The notes beneath the pieces are model-generated. The model was not told where the DNA came from and did no database searches. It was given only the letters and a program-made list of their open reading frames with translations. The position numbers were made by a program, and so were the translations under genes. Shown here in pieces: positions 1 to 12,139 of a DNA stretch of 64,000 bases; position 1 is the first letter of the stretch, and each line of letters opens with the position of its first letter. This stretch comes from Phylloscopus collybita (Eukaryota; Chordata; Aves; Passeriformes; Phylloscopidae): positions 20,738,001 to 20,802,000 of the forward strand of contig JAJNNQ010000026.1 of the NCBI GenBank assembly GCA_027886175.1, given 5' to 3'.

Positions 1-2764
1 GGAGAAACAAGGATTTGTAGAGCTGCATGCCTTTTAAATCACTCTCAGTGCTCACTGCTTTCCTGAAAGTGTGGGTAGTTGGATTTTTTCTGATAAGTTA
101 TTTGGAGGCCTACAGTTTGGAACAGAAGGTGGATGGTAAAACTCCATAAGGCCTTTTATGTGATATTCACAACAATAATTTTACCAAGAATGTCTTCCCT
201 GCCCTGTTTCCCAACTGATTAAAAACTCAGTTTCTTATTTTTGCATGCTCTGGAGGCGAAATTTTGAGAGGTCAGGGGTGACTCTGTTGCAGCTTCTTTT
301 CTGTCCTCAATTCCCTAGCCTTATGGTGAAGTGTTTTTCACTGTAGTGGGTTCTGCCGTAGTAGTTAAAGACAGAAAATGTTTAGTTTAACCCTGAGGCG
401 GCTCAAACTTTGTGCTGGATTAATTAAAAAATAGTTCTGTGCCTTCTGTAGCAACAGTGTTTGGGAGGGGAATGGAGGAAGGAGTGCTGTGCACTGGGGA
501 TAGCAGGGCACATCATACCAGCCAGGATCCCTGCTGTCTGCTGGAGATCCTGGCACTTAAGGGCAGCATGTGTTTTCTCCCAGGTCTGCCACAGCTCCTG
601 GAGCTGAATTTTACTTGCAGTGGTCTGTCCTGTCTGTAAGGGAGCTGTTCCTCTATCCCAGTGGTTGCTTTTTTAAAGTTGTTTCAACAATCCCCTTTTC
701 CATCCTGGGAAAAAAAAAATAGCCCTTTGGAAGAGGGGCTAGGTAGCTAAGTTCTATGCTTATCCTCCATGTTATGTACTCTGTGCAAGTTAAAAGGCTT
801 GTTCTGCCTTTCATCTTGTGTGCTGTTTTCTGCAGATATTTCCTAACTTCTCCCATGACGTTTTTGCCTGGTTCTTCAGAAGATTGTATGGACTGAAAGA
901 GACTATTGTTTCTGCAAAGAGTGCAGGCATGTGTACATCGGCTAATCTGGTTGGTACAGGATTTCAGGAGTGGGTGTTGAACTGAGGAACAGGGTTGGGA
1001 TGTGTTCGCCTACGAATTCTTGTGAACGGCGTGCTCTCCTATTCTGTAAATAATATCACATTTCACTTTCTAGGTTTACCATTCATGTTTCTCCAAAAGT
1101 TGAACTCTCATACCGTGAGACGTAAACAAGGAAATGGCATATGGGAAGGCTGCAAAAGTTTTGGTTAGCAGAGATTGGAAAGCTGATCTGGTTTTTGTTC
1201 CTGCGCCTGCATAAGTGTCAGCTACTTGATTGTGTGGAGACTCAGAACGTTTGTTTTTCACAGACATCATGTTTAAATTGATACTTCAATTTAAACATTG
1301 TCTTTCTTGTGTCGTCTTTCTAGTGTTTTCCTTTCCCAGGTTTGGCTTTTCAGTTTTGAAGTACAAGATAGGCAAATGAATACTTTTTAGCCTGGTGTTT
1401 AGGAGGAGGGAGACTTTGGCAGTCGGGGTGCATTTGCCAGCTCTTGAGAAGCTGCAATCTGAACCTCGCATTTGCAACAAACTCATTCTGCAAAGCACTT
1501 TGGATACATCAGGCGAAATTCGTTTGGTTTTTTTTCCATTTGGATGATATCACCAAGGAGCAAGGAAACCCCCAGTTACTGTTTTTGTTTACAACCAGCA
1601 TCTTGTCAGATGAAACCTTGCCACATACTTGTTTCCCATTTTGGGAACATTACCTAAAAGATGATGGTGCTGGGGTAACTCCAGCTTCCTTGTGGTGACC
1701 CAGATCTCTGCTGGCAATGAGATCTCTATCTCTGCTGGGCATGGAGCGAGAACAGCAGTTGTGTTTTCGACTGCTGATCTGCAGGCATGTTCCCATACAG
1801 GGTTTCCAGGCTTGTCAGCAACCTTGCAGCACCTTGGCTATTGCTGACATGCCCTTGTCTGGCGGCAAAAGGCGGGATTTTATCCCACAGTCTGGTTTCA
1901 TGTAGGTCTTATAAGAAAGTGTGAGGCAACTTTAGGGTGGTTTTAAATACTACTTTTAGAGTATGAGACAGCATAAAAATCCTGGTAGGTTTGTTTGGGT
2001 ATTTTGGCAGCAACAACACTGTATAACTGACAATTTGCTGCATCTTGACTTTGGTACGGTTTCTTTGCTTGGTCAGGAATAGTTGCTGCTTGCAAAACAT
2101 CGCTCCTTGGTACTAGAAGGTGCAGGCTGGGAAGACTGACACTTGCTGGTAGTTTAAGAATTTATGAGGATTTATCCTGTGGTTTGTTGATGGGATTTGG
2201 TTGGCTGAAATGCTTTTTGATGGATGCACAAGAATTCCCAGGTGTTGATAAAAGCACTTGGCAATACTCAGTCGAAGAGGATAGAGAAGAGAGATTGTGA
2301 AGTGAGGAGGACACGGGGGGTTGTCTCGTTTCCTTTTATCTGCAGGCTGTCGTATTTAACAAAGGGCTTACAGTTTCACCCATGGTCTTGTGTTTTAGCA
2401 CTGCTCGACCAAACTACTATGTTGACTACCCTTGAAGGGTTTTCCCAGTGCATTTATTGGATACAGCATGGGTCAGCTTCCTTGCTTCACAGCCACCTCA
2501 CTGTTTGTCCAAGTGATGTTTCTGAAAGCACATGTCCTTTTCAGCAGCCCATGGTCACAGTAGGGAGCACTGGAACGAGTCTGTGAAACTATCTCTTCCT
2601 GTCCAAGACTTCTTTTGTGTTAGGTTCTTGCTACTATAGCCAGGAATGTTTGAGACATGTTTCTGCTGACAGTTTTCTGCTCTGCACTCCTGAGGATTGG
2701 ATGTAGGGCAGTTTGGAGGGTTCCTCACAGTGGAACTCCCTATTTACAGTCAGTGAATTCGTTA
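1..2764. other. Non-coding sequence, nothing recognised
   Basis: No exon, RNA gene or repeat family is recognised here. Only short chance frames (120 codons or fewer) occur on both strands, and none shows a domain or a convincing splice context. A pyrimidine-rich CAG at about 832-836 opens a frame of roughly 40 codons, but no good donor closes it. The sequence is CpG-poor and of ordinary vertebrate intergenic or intronic character. Confidence 0.6.
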
Positions 2765-2768
2765 GAGC

Positions 2769-2820
2769 CCTGAATTATTTACCTTAAAGAATTCAAGTCC
2801 TGAATTATTTACCTTTAAGG
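2769..2820. repeat. Imperfect 30-bp tandem duplication
   Basis: The 17-base string CCTGAATTATTTACCTT occurs at 2769-2785 and again at 2799-2815, giving a 30-bp period with two copies. The second copy diverges a few bases later (TAAGG against AAAGA). This is a small local duplication with no recognisable function. Confidence 0.75.
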
Positions 2821-2964
2821 TCTGTCTTCCTGTATTGTGCGTTTGGTTGATTGTAGACCTGTGCTCCATTATAAGCTATGAATGTCTAAGGTAGCGTAAT
2901 ATCCAAAGCAGTTTCAGCTATTTACTGTTAATTCTATTTTCATACACAAATGCATTGCAACATT

Positions 2965-3013
2965 ACGGCTGATCTTTAATGTCTCTTCCAACCCGAAGCA
3001 TTCTATGACTCTT
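2965..3013 (+). mobile_element. CR1 LINE 3' tail fragment
   Basis: The segment reads like the 3' terminus of a sense-strand CR1 element: a GATCTTTAATGTCTCTTCC stretch, then CAACCCGAAGCATTCTATGACTC. Avian CR1 copies end with a closely similar string and an ATTCTATG-type octamer repeat. Only about 50 bases are recognisable, so the copy is strongly 5'-truncated, as is usual for CR1. It is the only CR1 piece in the window in plus orientation. Confidence 0.75.
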
Positions 3014-5344
3014 TAAGTTCAGAGTGACACTGATATAAAATGGATTTGTGCAGATCTTGTAAATGCGTAGATGGTTTTTGAGTATGTCATCACACTCTTC
3101 TCTTTCTGCAAGTCGCCTGTCTGCTGCCAGCTGTAGCTGCAAGCCCTGGGCAAACTCCCTATTCAGCATCTTGTTTTTTCCCTCCTGTCCCATATTTGGC
3201 CCAAATTTTTATTTATGGCATGGTACTCAAATCCTACTGAAGAAGTTTGTCATTTCCTCATGATCTTACTCTGTTTACCAGTGTCAAGCTTCAGGATTTA
3301 ACAAATGATTTGGGAAGCCACACTTCTCTTTACAGGAAGAGACTTAAAACAAGAGGATGTTACAGCCTTGCTGCTGAGATGTCTCCATACTGTTTCATGT
3401 ATTGGAAATACAGTTCCCTTCTCCTGTGACTGTTCATTACTTTTAGTTGAGAGAATCCAGGTTTTCAGGTTGGTTGGGAATTCACTGCTAATGGCCACTT
3501 GAGGGATACTGAGTTTAAATGACTGGTGTAGTGCTTCACTGGATCTGCGTGGCAGCTCTCCAAGGCACAGCTCGTCTGCCTGGACGCTGAGAGGGTGGCA
3601 GGGAGTGTCAGGGTGGCTGCCATCCTTGCTGCCAACAGCTGTTAGAGTTGTCATGCGCTCTTACCCTGAAGCCCTGATGCACAGCTCAGGTACATCCCAT
3701 GTGCCAAGAGTGAAGGCAGCTGCAGCAGGCAGTGCTCACCTGCCACATTTCCCTTGCTTTTCAGGGATGAGTGCTTGAAATCATCATTCTCTCTTCAACA
3801 TACCTGTGGTACACCAAAGACTTTGCAGAAAGCAAACAAATGGCATTGCCCACTGGCATCATAGAGTCTTGGACGTGATTCTTTGGCAGTGCTGCAGCTG
3901 CACAGCCACCAAGCAGCCCTCCATGCCTAACCCCAATTCTCGCTCCCTCCCCATCCCACCCTCCAATCCTCTGTCCGCATTAAGTGAAATTTCTTGTTTT
4001 GACATGTTTTTCCCTGCCATCCCCTGGCCCAGATCTTGGCTGTTCTGTTCTGAGCATAGATGACTCCAGGCTGCAATAGGGAGGTCACCTGGATCGGGAG
4101 ATCTTCCTTGCTTGGGAGGTGGCCCGACCCTGGTTGGCAGCAGATGCCAGAGGCAAAGGTCACCTCTCTTCTGCTCTGCCCTGGACTAGACTGTATTCAT
4201 TGCTTTGTGTGGCATCGGGCTAAACTGAGGTTTAAACTCTGTTCCAGAGATTGCCAGAATTTGGTCTTTCCAGCCACCTTTTTGCAGATATCTCAATCAG
4301 ACTGCTGTGACCAAAATCTTGCATCAAAACCTTGTCAGTCATCTGTGTCAACAATGGACAGAGCATGCCAAATGCCTGAGCCCTGAAATGCAGGAAGGGT
4401 ATCGCAGCCATATCCCCCACCCTGTGCTGTGTGTCTGGGTTTGATTGTGTATGCCCTTGTGAAGGTAGGTAAGGGATCATGTACACATGGTTGAGTTGCA
4501 TCTCTTTAAGTGAAGGGGTTTGTTTTGTTTGCTTTCAGAGAAAGCAGTGAAATACTGACACTTAATGGCATTTCCAGTACTGAAAATCCAGTGTCCTTTA
4601 CTTATGTGCCATTCTTCTGGCCATTCAGTGAGGTTGGGGATGGGGGGTTGAGGTTGTGTCTTCAGCTGGGTTTCTACCATACAAGCTTTTTTCTTCCTTA
4701 TTTAAATGTAGAAATGTTTTCTGTGAAGTGTATTGGTGGGAGAATTTGACACTAAAGCTTAAAGCTACTAATATGGGAAGTGAGGAGTAAACACAGACAC
4801 TAAAAGACCCTTTTGAATATTTTAAGTGGAGTCACTACTTAAGTAATGTTGTAGGTACAGAGTATTGGGAAACTATGATTAAGTAATCTACTGTCGATGC
4901 AATTTTGCAAGTATTATTTTCACATCGCTGCTGGAGTTATTAGTGGCATGTATTTGCTGTTGATACTGAAAGAAATTTAATTAGCTTTCTCTTCCTCTGT
5001 ATTTCTGCTTTTGGTGGCACTGACTGCTTGGCATTGGTCCTGGTGCTGCCAGGCAGGATGGCCTGGGAAGAGGGCAGAGGGTTTGGGTATAGGAGAGCTC
5101 TGTTCTCCTGTGTAGCTCTACAAGTGATGGGCTGTGGTATCTCATCTGCCTCTCCAAACTGGTATCTGTTGCTTCTATTTGATTAATGAGTGATTTTGGG
5201 GAAAGTACTTTCTTGTTTAATATTTTTATGAGATGAAGCAGAAAACAAAAGACCTGAATATCTACTGCAAAACTGCTGTGATGCAAATAATAGATAATTG
5301 CTTGCAGTTAATCAGTTTTCTCTTTTGTGTTGTTTTTCACACAG
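3014..5344. other. Non-coding sequence, nothing recognised
   Basis: Frames of up to 118 codons occur on both strands but show no domain, compositional bias or splice context that would support a gene. From about 5300 to 5344 a T-rich tract runs into a CACAG, the acceptor of the exon-like block that follows. Confidence 0.55.
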
Positions 5345-5431
5345 AGCAATGAGGAAAGAGAGAAGTTTTTAAAAACAGAAAAATGTGATTGCATAAACAC
5401 CGTTGTTCACAGGAGGACTCAGTGGATTCAG
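5345..5431 (+). other. Candidate internal exon (87 bp), unidentified
   Basis: The block is preceded by a long pyrimidine-rich tract (about 5314-5340) ending in CACAG and followed directly by GTAATAATG, so both a plausible 3' acceptor and a CAG|GTAATA donor are present. It is 87 bases, a multiple of three. Only one frame is open: it encodes 29 residues beginning SNEEREKFLKTEKCDC and ending RRTQWIQ, a hydrophilic, charged peptide. The other two frames stop early. I do not recognise the peptide. An open frame of this length next to chance splice signals is not rare in 64 kb, so it may be a pseudo-exon. If real, it would be a phase-0 cassette exon and would place the surrounding sequence in introns of a plus-strand gene. 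Confidence 0.2.
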
Positions 5432-7659
5432 GTAATAATGTGACACCACTTTTTATTATGTTTTAAAAACTGGCTGGGTTTCTGGCTGCCAGTGGCCCTT
5501 TGTCAGGAGCTGAGGAGTAGAGGAAGGTGACAAGATATAACAAGACCCAATATCTGGCTGTTAATTCATTCAGACCAGATGAGAGTGTGTGGGTGTTCCC
5601 ACAGTGCTGGGGAGTGATGCTGGGGCTGCAGTAGCTTCCTTCATTATGTTAGGCTGTTGTATCTGAGACTGGGGTTTTTTTGTTTTGTTGGGGGTTTTTA
5701 ATGTTTTTTTTTTTAACCCTAGGAGATTCTCTCCTTCAACCTCTTACAGCTGCATTGCTGTAGGTGGGGAAGCTCCATGCCTGTTTCATGGGAAAAGGTC
5801 AAATGATGAGCAGTCCCTTCAGATTGCAGAACCCTGAATCTACAATATTTCCCTTGAATTCCCCCTTTAAAAGGATTTCTTGATCAGAGCAGATCATTAT
5901 CTGCTGAAAATCCCAGACCTGGACCTTTACTGTTTTAGAGAACTACTGCTGGTTGTTTTCTGTGTGTGGATGAAGACAATTTCTCATTGCATGGTTTTAA
6001 GAAACATAATGTAGTATTTTTAAGCATACTACTAATGTTTGCAACATATTATCTTAAATGGACTTGAACATATTTAGATCTCGTTTTATAGAAAAAGTAA
6101 ATTCCTAGCTGAAGTGCATCTCTTATGGTTTTAATCATTTTAATTATTTCCCTCACTGAAGGGGAGTGCAGAATGAAGGCAGGGGGAGTTTGCAGTGCTA
6201 ATTGCACTCCATGTTTGTAATTGGGAGCAGATCCTATCCTCAATCTTCTTAGGCAATCCTAGTGAAGTCATCAGGCTTTTCACAAGCATATGGTTTTCCC
6301 CACGCCTGTTTGATTCTGGGATAAGGGTCTACGGTGTGCTTTTTCGTTCACTGATTTCTCATATGGAGGAAGTTTGAAAAATATGCATCATCTTTTCCAA
6401 TGTAGATTTTTGGTTTCTAGCAACAGTTGAAGAAGTTCTGCAGTATTTTATTGAGATCAACAAAGCTCATTGCCTTAAACTGAGCTGTTTCTAATTAGCA
6501 AGTGCATTTGCTTCATTAGGTGCAAGGTGAAGAAAAAAGCAGTTGTGGCTTTGCATTGCTCAAGTCATGACCAAGAAGGACGTTTAAAAAGGATATGAAT
6601 GGGTGTGGATTTGATATTTCCTAAAGCCAGCTTCTTTTTAGTATTAAATTGCATACTCCAGGAAGCTGGTTGCTGTATCAACATCGGTATAATGACACAT
6701 TATTAAAAAAATCAATATCCAGTCATAGAAACAAGTCCTGGTGTAAGCAGTTGGGTGCTTACAGCTGTGAGTTGTATGTATTTGCAAATGTAATGGGCTT
6801 TTTTTTCCCCTTGTAGCACTGGTAACTTGGATAAACACTTTGTGTGACTCATTGCAGAGTATAAACTTACTTTAAAGGAGCAAGTGTTGGATTTGCTGAA
6901 TATCCTATTGCTTGCATCTCTGAATACTTACTTACAATAGGTCATGATTAATCTTATATTGGCCAACCTGAGGGGAAAATTATTCCTGATGTCCCATAGG
7001 TACTTCAGAAACAAACGGAATCATTTAAGTGCTTTAAAAACATAAATAGTAGTTAGAATTCATAAAATCATAAAGCAAACATATGGTACAAGGCCTTCTG
7101 AAATACAACACTTGAAAGCTTTTTTTAGCATTTCAGAAAGAGCTTGTTTAGTTATCACAGGAAAAGTAAATATTTTCATTCCTTTTTCTTCAGCGTGCTC
7201 TCATTCCATTTCTCTTTCTCTTTTTCCTTCTTTTTTACCCTAGAGCATTCTTTTGGTGGGATGCAGGACCAACACCTGATGTGCATAGAAAGCCCTGCTT
7301 GAGAGCAGGAGATAAAACTGCTATTGGTCCTCCTCTTGTCAGGTACATTCTTGAAGCCCATTTGCAGTGTCGGCACAGTTGATGTAATCCAAATTGAACG
7401 CTCCCTGTGCGCATGTGTGCGTGAGCAAGGTGTCATGGACACTGCAGCGGCCCCTGGACCACTCCAGAACGCACAACACTTACTTTTTAATGCAATACCC
7501 CAGACATTGGTGATGAGGGTGCAGTCCCTCTCTGTGTGTGTACACATATGTGTAGGGGTGTGAGCTCACAGAGGGCAGCACGATGCAGTGTCCCCACTCT
7601 TCTGGTGCACCTTTGGTGGGGTGGTCATGGTCTCCACTGCTTCTAGCCATTAGTAGGAC
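5432..7659. other. Non-coding sequence with one CNE-like stretch
   Basis: No gene or repeat family is recognised. No ATG frame of 60 codons or more lies between 5287 and 6048. The segment at about 6420-6600 is CpG-free and contains CTAATTAGC, a homeodomain-type core, in a balanced, repeat-free context that resembles a conserved non-coding element. Conservation cannot be tested here. Confidence 0.4.
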
Positions 7660-8579
7660 AGGGAGGTGAAGTTGCTGCTGGGAAGGGGCGAAGGAGGAAG
7701 ATGGGGAGCAGAAGAGTGGGGAGCTGGGTGGGGATCGGGGGCCGGGGAGGAAGACACAGCTCCAGAGGGAAATACTCTGTGCTTTGCAGTTGCTTGTGTG
7801 GATAGAAACCAGATGGTGCGCTGGAACACCCGCTCGCTTGGGCGGCAGCGGAGCCAAACATATGGTTAATGGTTAGGAGAAAGAGCTTTTCGAGCCAGGG
7901 CTTTGCTGACTGCCTTGCATTACAGATTGTTGCAGTGTGTCATTACATTGCCAAACTAAGTGCTTAATACCCGCTGCGGGCGCTGGGCAGGCATCTGCAG
8001 GAAGGATGGAGAGGCTCCCCGGTCGGGGCGGGAGGCTGACATCATGTACGGCCCCCTGCCACACCCCCCCACGCCCCCTTTCCCCTCTGAAAACCCCGTA
8101 AATCTCCCTGTTTACAAGCCCAGATCTACAGCAGGCACTTTTCCTGCTCTGAGTGTCTTTAATCCGTTTATTTCCAACAGCGTATGGTTGGTTTTACCTT
8201 TTTTTGTGCCTTTTTTTATTATTTGGTTTTTTTGGGGTTTTTTTTTTGTCCTCAAGCAGACGAGTTCACTGAGGCTGCAGCACCACACTTACATGTCCGG
8301 CATCCGAAGTTCCTGCTCTGGGATCTTTGGGCGACACCAGACCCCATGTTATCTAAGGAACTGCTGAGCTCATTCATCTCCTTTTCACGGCCCGCTTCCT
8401 TTTATTTTTAGCCAAATCCGTCAGGCCTGACAGGCGGGTAATTTGAGCCAGAGAAAGGGCAAAGCTCCAGGTCCTTTCCACAAAGCAATTCTTCTCCTCC
8501 CTCCTGGGAAGGCTCCAAACTTGGCCTGCTCCAGGCAGATGGATTTGTTGAGTCATGTGAGATCATTTACACAAAAACA

Positions 8580-8660
8580 CAGTGAGGCAGTGAAAAGGAA
8601 AAAAAAAAAGAGGGAAAGAAAAAAGAGAAAAAGGTGGGGGGAAGGGGTGGGAGAGCGTGC
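8580..8660 (+). repeat. Purine-rich low-complexity tract
   Basis: An almost uninterrupted run of A and G on the plus strand: AAAAG-type units followed by a G-rich GGTGGGGGGAAGGGG segment. It lies inside the CpG-rich block. Frames through it on either strand are low-complexity artefacts. Confidence 0.7.
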
Positions 8661-8833
8661 ACTGCTGGGGCTGCTGTGAGCGTAGGAAATGTGCTGCGAG
8701 GCAGCTAGACAGAGGAATGCAGCAGATTCATTCTTGTATAAGGTAATGTCTCGTTTACAGTACAGGGTGGAGCCAGCACAGAGGGGAAATCTCTCAAAAA
8801 CAGATTACTCATTTAAAACAAAAATTCTCCTTA

Positions 8834-8905
8834 GAATAAATAATAATAATAACAATAATAAAATAATAACAATAATAAAAACCCAAAACAACAACCCAAC
8901 CAGCA
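8834..8905 (+). repeat. (AAT/AAC)n simple repeat
   Basis: Irregular AAT and AAC trinucleotide units with occasional extra A, fading into CCCAAAACAACAACCC. The asparagine-rich and isoleucine/leucine-rich frames seen through it on the two strands are products of the repeat, not genes. It separates the two CpG-dense parts of the block around it. Confidence 0.85.
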
Positions 8906-9230
8906 AGCGAGCGGCACACACGGGCGCACAACAAAGGCGGCGTTGTTGACAGCACCGGATTACAGTAGCGGTAAACTCTGGGCTGGGAGGTTGCTGGAAA
9001 ACGAGTTTGCTCCGTGATGCAACCGGAGTTTGCTTTGTCTGGCCGCCAGTGCAAGCGCTGTGGTGGAGACTGGAAGCCCAGCGGCAGCAGGGCGCGCTTT
9101 GCTCCATCCAGGGATGGTTTCGGGCAGTGGGGAGGGATGGAGCGAGCGGTTAAGAATCCTGAGCGGATAGGCTGGGGGTGCATCACTGACTGCAAAAACG
9201 AGGGGGGATATGCATGGTGGGGGTGGGAGA

Positions 9231-12139
9231 CAACCTCTTCTTGCTTTGGTTTTGAGCTGGTTGTGGCATCATCTTCATTGCATCAAGGAGTAAATTGCAT
9301 TTATTCAGTTGAATGTGAATTTTGTTTTCGTTTGCAACCTAAGCTAACCCCAGCATGTTGGGTTTTGGTTTTTTAAGTGGGTGGTAAGAGAGAACATGAA
9401 ACTTGGAGCTTTTCAGATCTTGTTACATTCTAGAGAATTAGGTTGGGTTAATTTATGCAGTGTTCTAACAAGATGCGTTCAAACCTTTAAATAGACCGTA
9501 TTTAAGTATTGTTAATATAACTCCCAGTTACTCCAGTTTTCTTAGCAAGGCAGTATCTGAATGTTACGGTTTTGTCCCAGTGGTGATTAAAAATTAAGAA
9601 CAGGAGTAGAAACTGGAACTGGAAATTGGTGGGAAACATGCAATAAAACAAGTCCAATGTGAAGTATTTCCTAAAATTCTCAGCAGCAGTTAAGGAACTT
9701 GGGGGAGCATGTAAACAAGGGTTTGTATTTTAACATGACACGTTGCCCTGCTGAGTAGTATCTTCTGCATTGCTGACTCCACAGCAATGTCTGTTGAGGT
9801 GCTTTTCTCTGGGGAGGGGAGGGTTTGTCTGGAGCTTGCCTCCCTCTGACTTGACCTTGTCTTTCCCTTTTTCTCCTCCTGCTGCTTTTTTACACTTTTG
9901 TCTGAAAGACAGCTGGCTTCCCCAGCCCGCTTGCTCTGATGGGCTGCGCTGCTGAGCACAGCACGTTTGGTGTGGGGAGAGCCTTCCCTCTGCGCCTAGA
10001 GTTTTCTCACTTGGTGGAAACCTTTTGTCTTGTCTGTCTCTTGATGAGGCCGCCTCGTTACTTATGTACAAGGAGCACTTGGCAACACCCCAAGTCCCAG
10101 CTGGGGTCCTGCAGGGCACAAACCCCCATGGGGTCTCTAACCATCAGCTGATGTCTGGTGTGAGGATCAGCAGAGGGATAGAACTGTAAAGATGAGGAGT
10201 ACAGCCAGGCTTGGGACCTAGATGGTGCAATAAGCTGTGGCCATAGCACAGCAGCCTTTAATGGGGAATGGCTGTAGATTGCTCTGAGACCCTTGGAAGG
10301 GTCCTGGAGAAGGACAGTGTTCTTATTTATTCTGTTTGCATAGTTACTGTAACTTTCTTTCCCTTTTCCCCCCAAAACCTAATCATCCTACATTTTCTGT
10401 TGCTGTGAGCAACATTTCCTGTTGTTACCCAGAGCTGCAATTCCAGTTAAATTCTCACTTTGTAAAGCTAATCTCCCAGCAGTGGGTGTGGGATTTCCAA
10501 AAGAAAAGGCATTTGTGAAGAGCCAGTTTTTAAGATTTTTGTCTTAGTGGACAATTCTGCAAAACTCCTTTTTTAACTGTTCACATTCATTACTGGTTGA
10601 AAGCTCTCGCTTCATCTCTATTTATGGCACTTAGAAGACTTGTAGGTTTTTCATTCCCCTACAGAGTGCCCCAGTCCTCAATGTCTCCTTTTTCCGCTTC
10701 AGAGATGCCACATGTGTTGCTTTTGCATCTTTACGTCAGACAACCAGCCCGACTAGGCAGGTTTCGGGAACTGTTTATGACCTGTCTATCGGGAAAATCA
10801 GCCTTACTCTTCCTTCCCCCTCTTTCACAGCCGCTCAACTTCCTCTACTTCTTCTTAAAGTGTGTTGATGCTATCAGCCCCCTAATTCTTTTATCTCACT
10901 TCTCCTATCGTTTCCATTCTTCTGTCTGTCTCATGATTAGACTAGAAATTTCTCTACTGCTGCTGGCTTCTTCCCTCCTGGCATGTACTGTGGTGCTGCC
11001 TCCTTTGGGATCTGAGGAGGGATGAGTGTGGAGTTCATACGTGTTGAATCGTGTCCTGTTCTTGGCATCAGTTTGCAAAGGTAGAGGACATTGTCTATGG
11101 CAATTTTTCTTTCAATTAGTAGATTTAAACTAATTCTCTCCATCCTAGGTTGGAGGATGAGCAGGAGGTCCCCACCAAGGCTTGGGAAGGGAGGCACTGA
11201 GAACCTCCTGCTCAGGTTGCTCAACCTTCTTATGTTGTGCCAAGGAGAGATGCGCTAGGAGAGAGGTAACCCTCTATGTTTGATGTCACATTATCCTTTT
11301 GATGGGCCAGGACAGTGATTCTCTCCCTCAGAAAACTTAGGCAAACTTTATAGGAATCTGCAGTGATATCTGAAGTGAATGGGGCAAGCATTCATTTATG
11401 GGACTTAGGAAATAACCTCAAAATAAATGAATCTCTAGCCTGCCTTCCCCCAACAGAAAATTATAGAAGTTACAGTGTAGTGGTGGCAGTTTCCTCTTTG
11501 TCATGTGTTCATCCAGAGGGCATTTCAGGGGAGAAACAAGATTTATTCTAAAGAGATTAATCTAAGTTTCTGTGGAGCTTTAAATCTGTGTAAATTTTTC
11601 TCATCTAGCAATGAATTGGTGTAGCAGTGAAGTGCAGGACTGTTTGTAATGTATTCGAAACCTAGCTGTTTTCTGGATGCAGCCAAATCCCATTAACTGT
11701 GATTTCCCTGCTTCCTTTTTCCTCCTGTCGAGCCTTCTGGATAGCGGCTTTTCTTAACAGCTTGTTTATAGAATCTGCTCTGAAAATCTCCCAGTGGCTT
11801 TACTCTTCTCAAAGCAAGGGAAACTCCAGGAACAGCTTACTACCTGCTTATCATCCCGTTTCTGTTTCTATTAGAAAGTCTCCATTGGCCGTAGACCAAA
11901 CAAGTTTAAATCTCTTTGCCTTCCATGTGGTCAAGCACAGTGGGGAGAAAAGTTCTTTTGGAGATTAAACTCTGCAGGTTGGTTAAGTGATACATCGATC
12001 TAGATGGCACTTTGTACATAAAATTCCCTTCTTGAATTCCCTTGGAGCATCCTTAGGGAGCCTTGAAAGTCCGAAAGTTGCTAGCGAGGATGTCTAAGCA
12101 CCCTCCGACGATGCCTTTGCAGTAGCAGGTTTTCAAGTC
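9231..12139. other. Non-coding sequence, nothing recognised
   Basis: Short frames only, the longest being 142 codons at 10597-11025 (plus). That frame is leucine- and serine-rich with no domain I know and no splice context. No repeat family is recognised. Confidence 0.55.

Larger units (their letters stand above)
7660..9230. promoter_or_regulatory. CpG-rich block, candidate CpG island or promoter
   Basis: CpG dinucleotides are rare elsewhere in the window but cluster here at 7720-7870, 7965-8060 and most densely at 8905-9175. In the last stretch I count about 20 CpGs in roughly 270 bases, close to the number expected from base composition without CpG loss. That is the signature of an unmethylated island, usually a promoter. 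No TATA box is obvious. A possible first-exon donor is the AAG|GTAATG at about 8742 on the plus strand, a few codons after an ATG at 8718, but no product can be recognised. Transcription direction is unknown. An island without an adjacent recognisable gene may be an alternative promoter, a promoter of a non-coding RNA, or an orphan island acting as an enhancer. Confidence 0.4.

Noticed and set aside
836..955. About 40-codon open stretch after a CTGCAG acceptor-like site
   Set aside because: No usable donor follows and the frame ends in a stop; not recognisable as an exon.
8689..9195. Asparagine-rich (plus) and isoleucine/leucine-rich (minus) frames
   Set aside because: Translations of the AAT/AAC simple repeat and the CpG-rich flank; no protein family signature.
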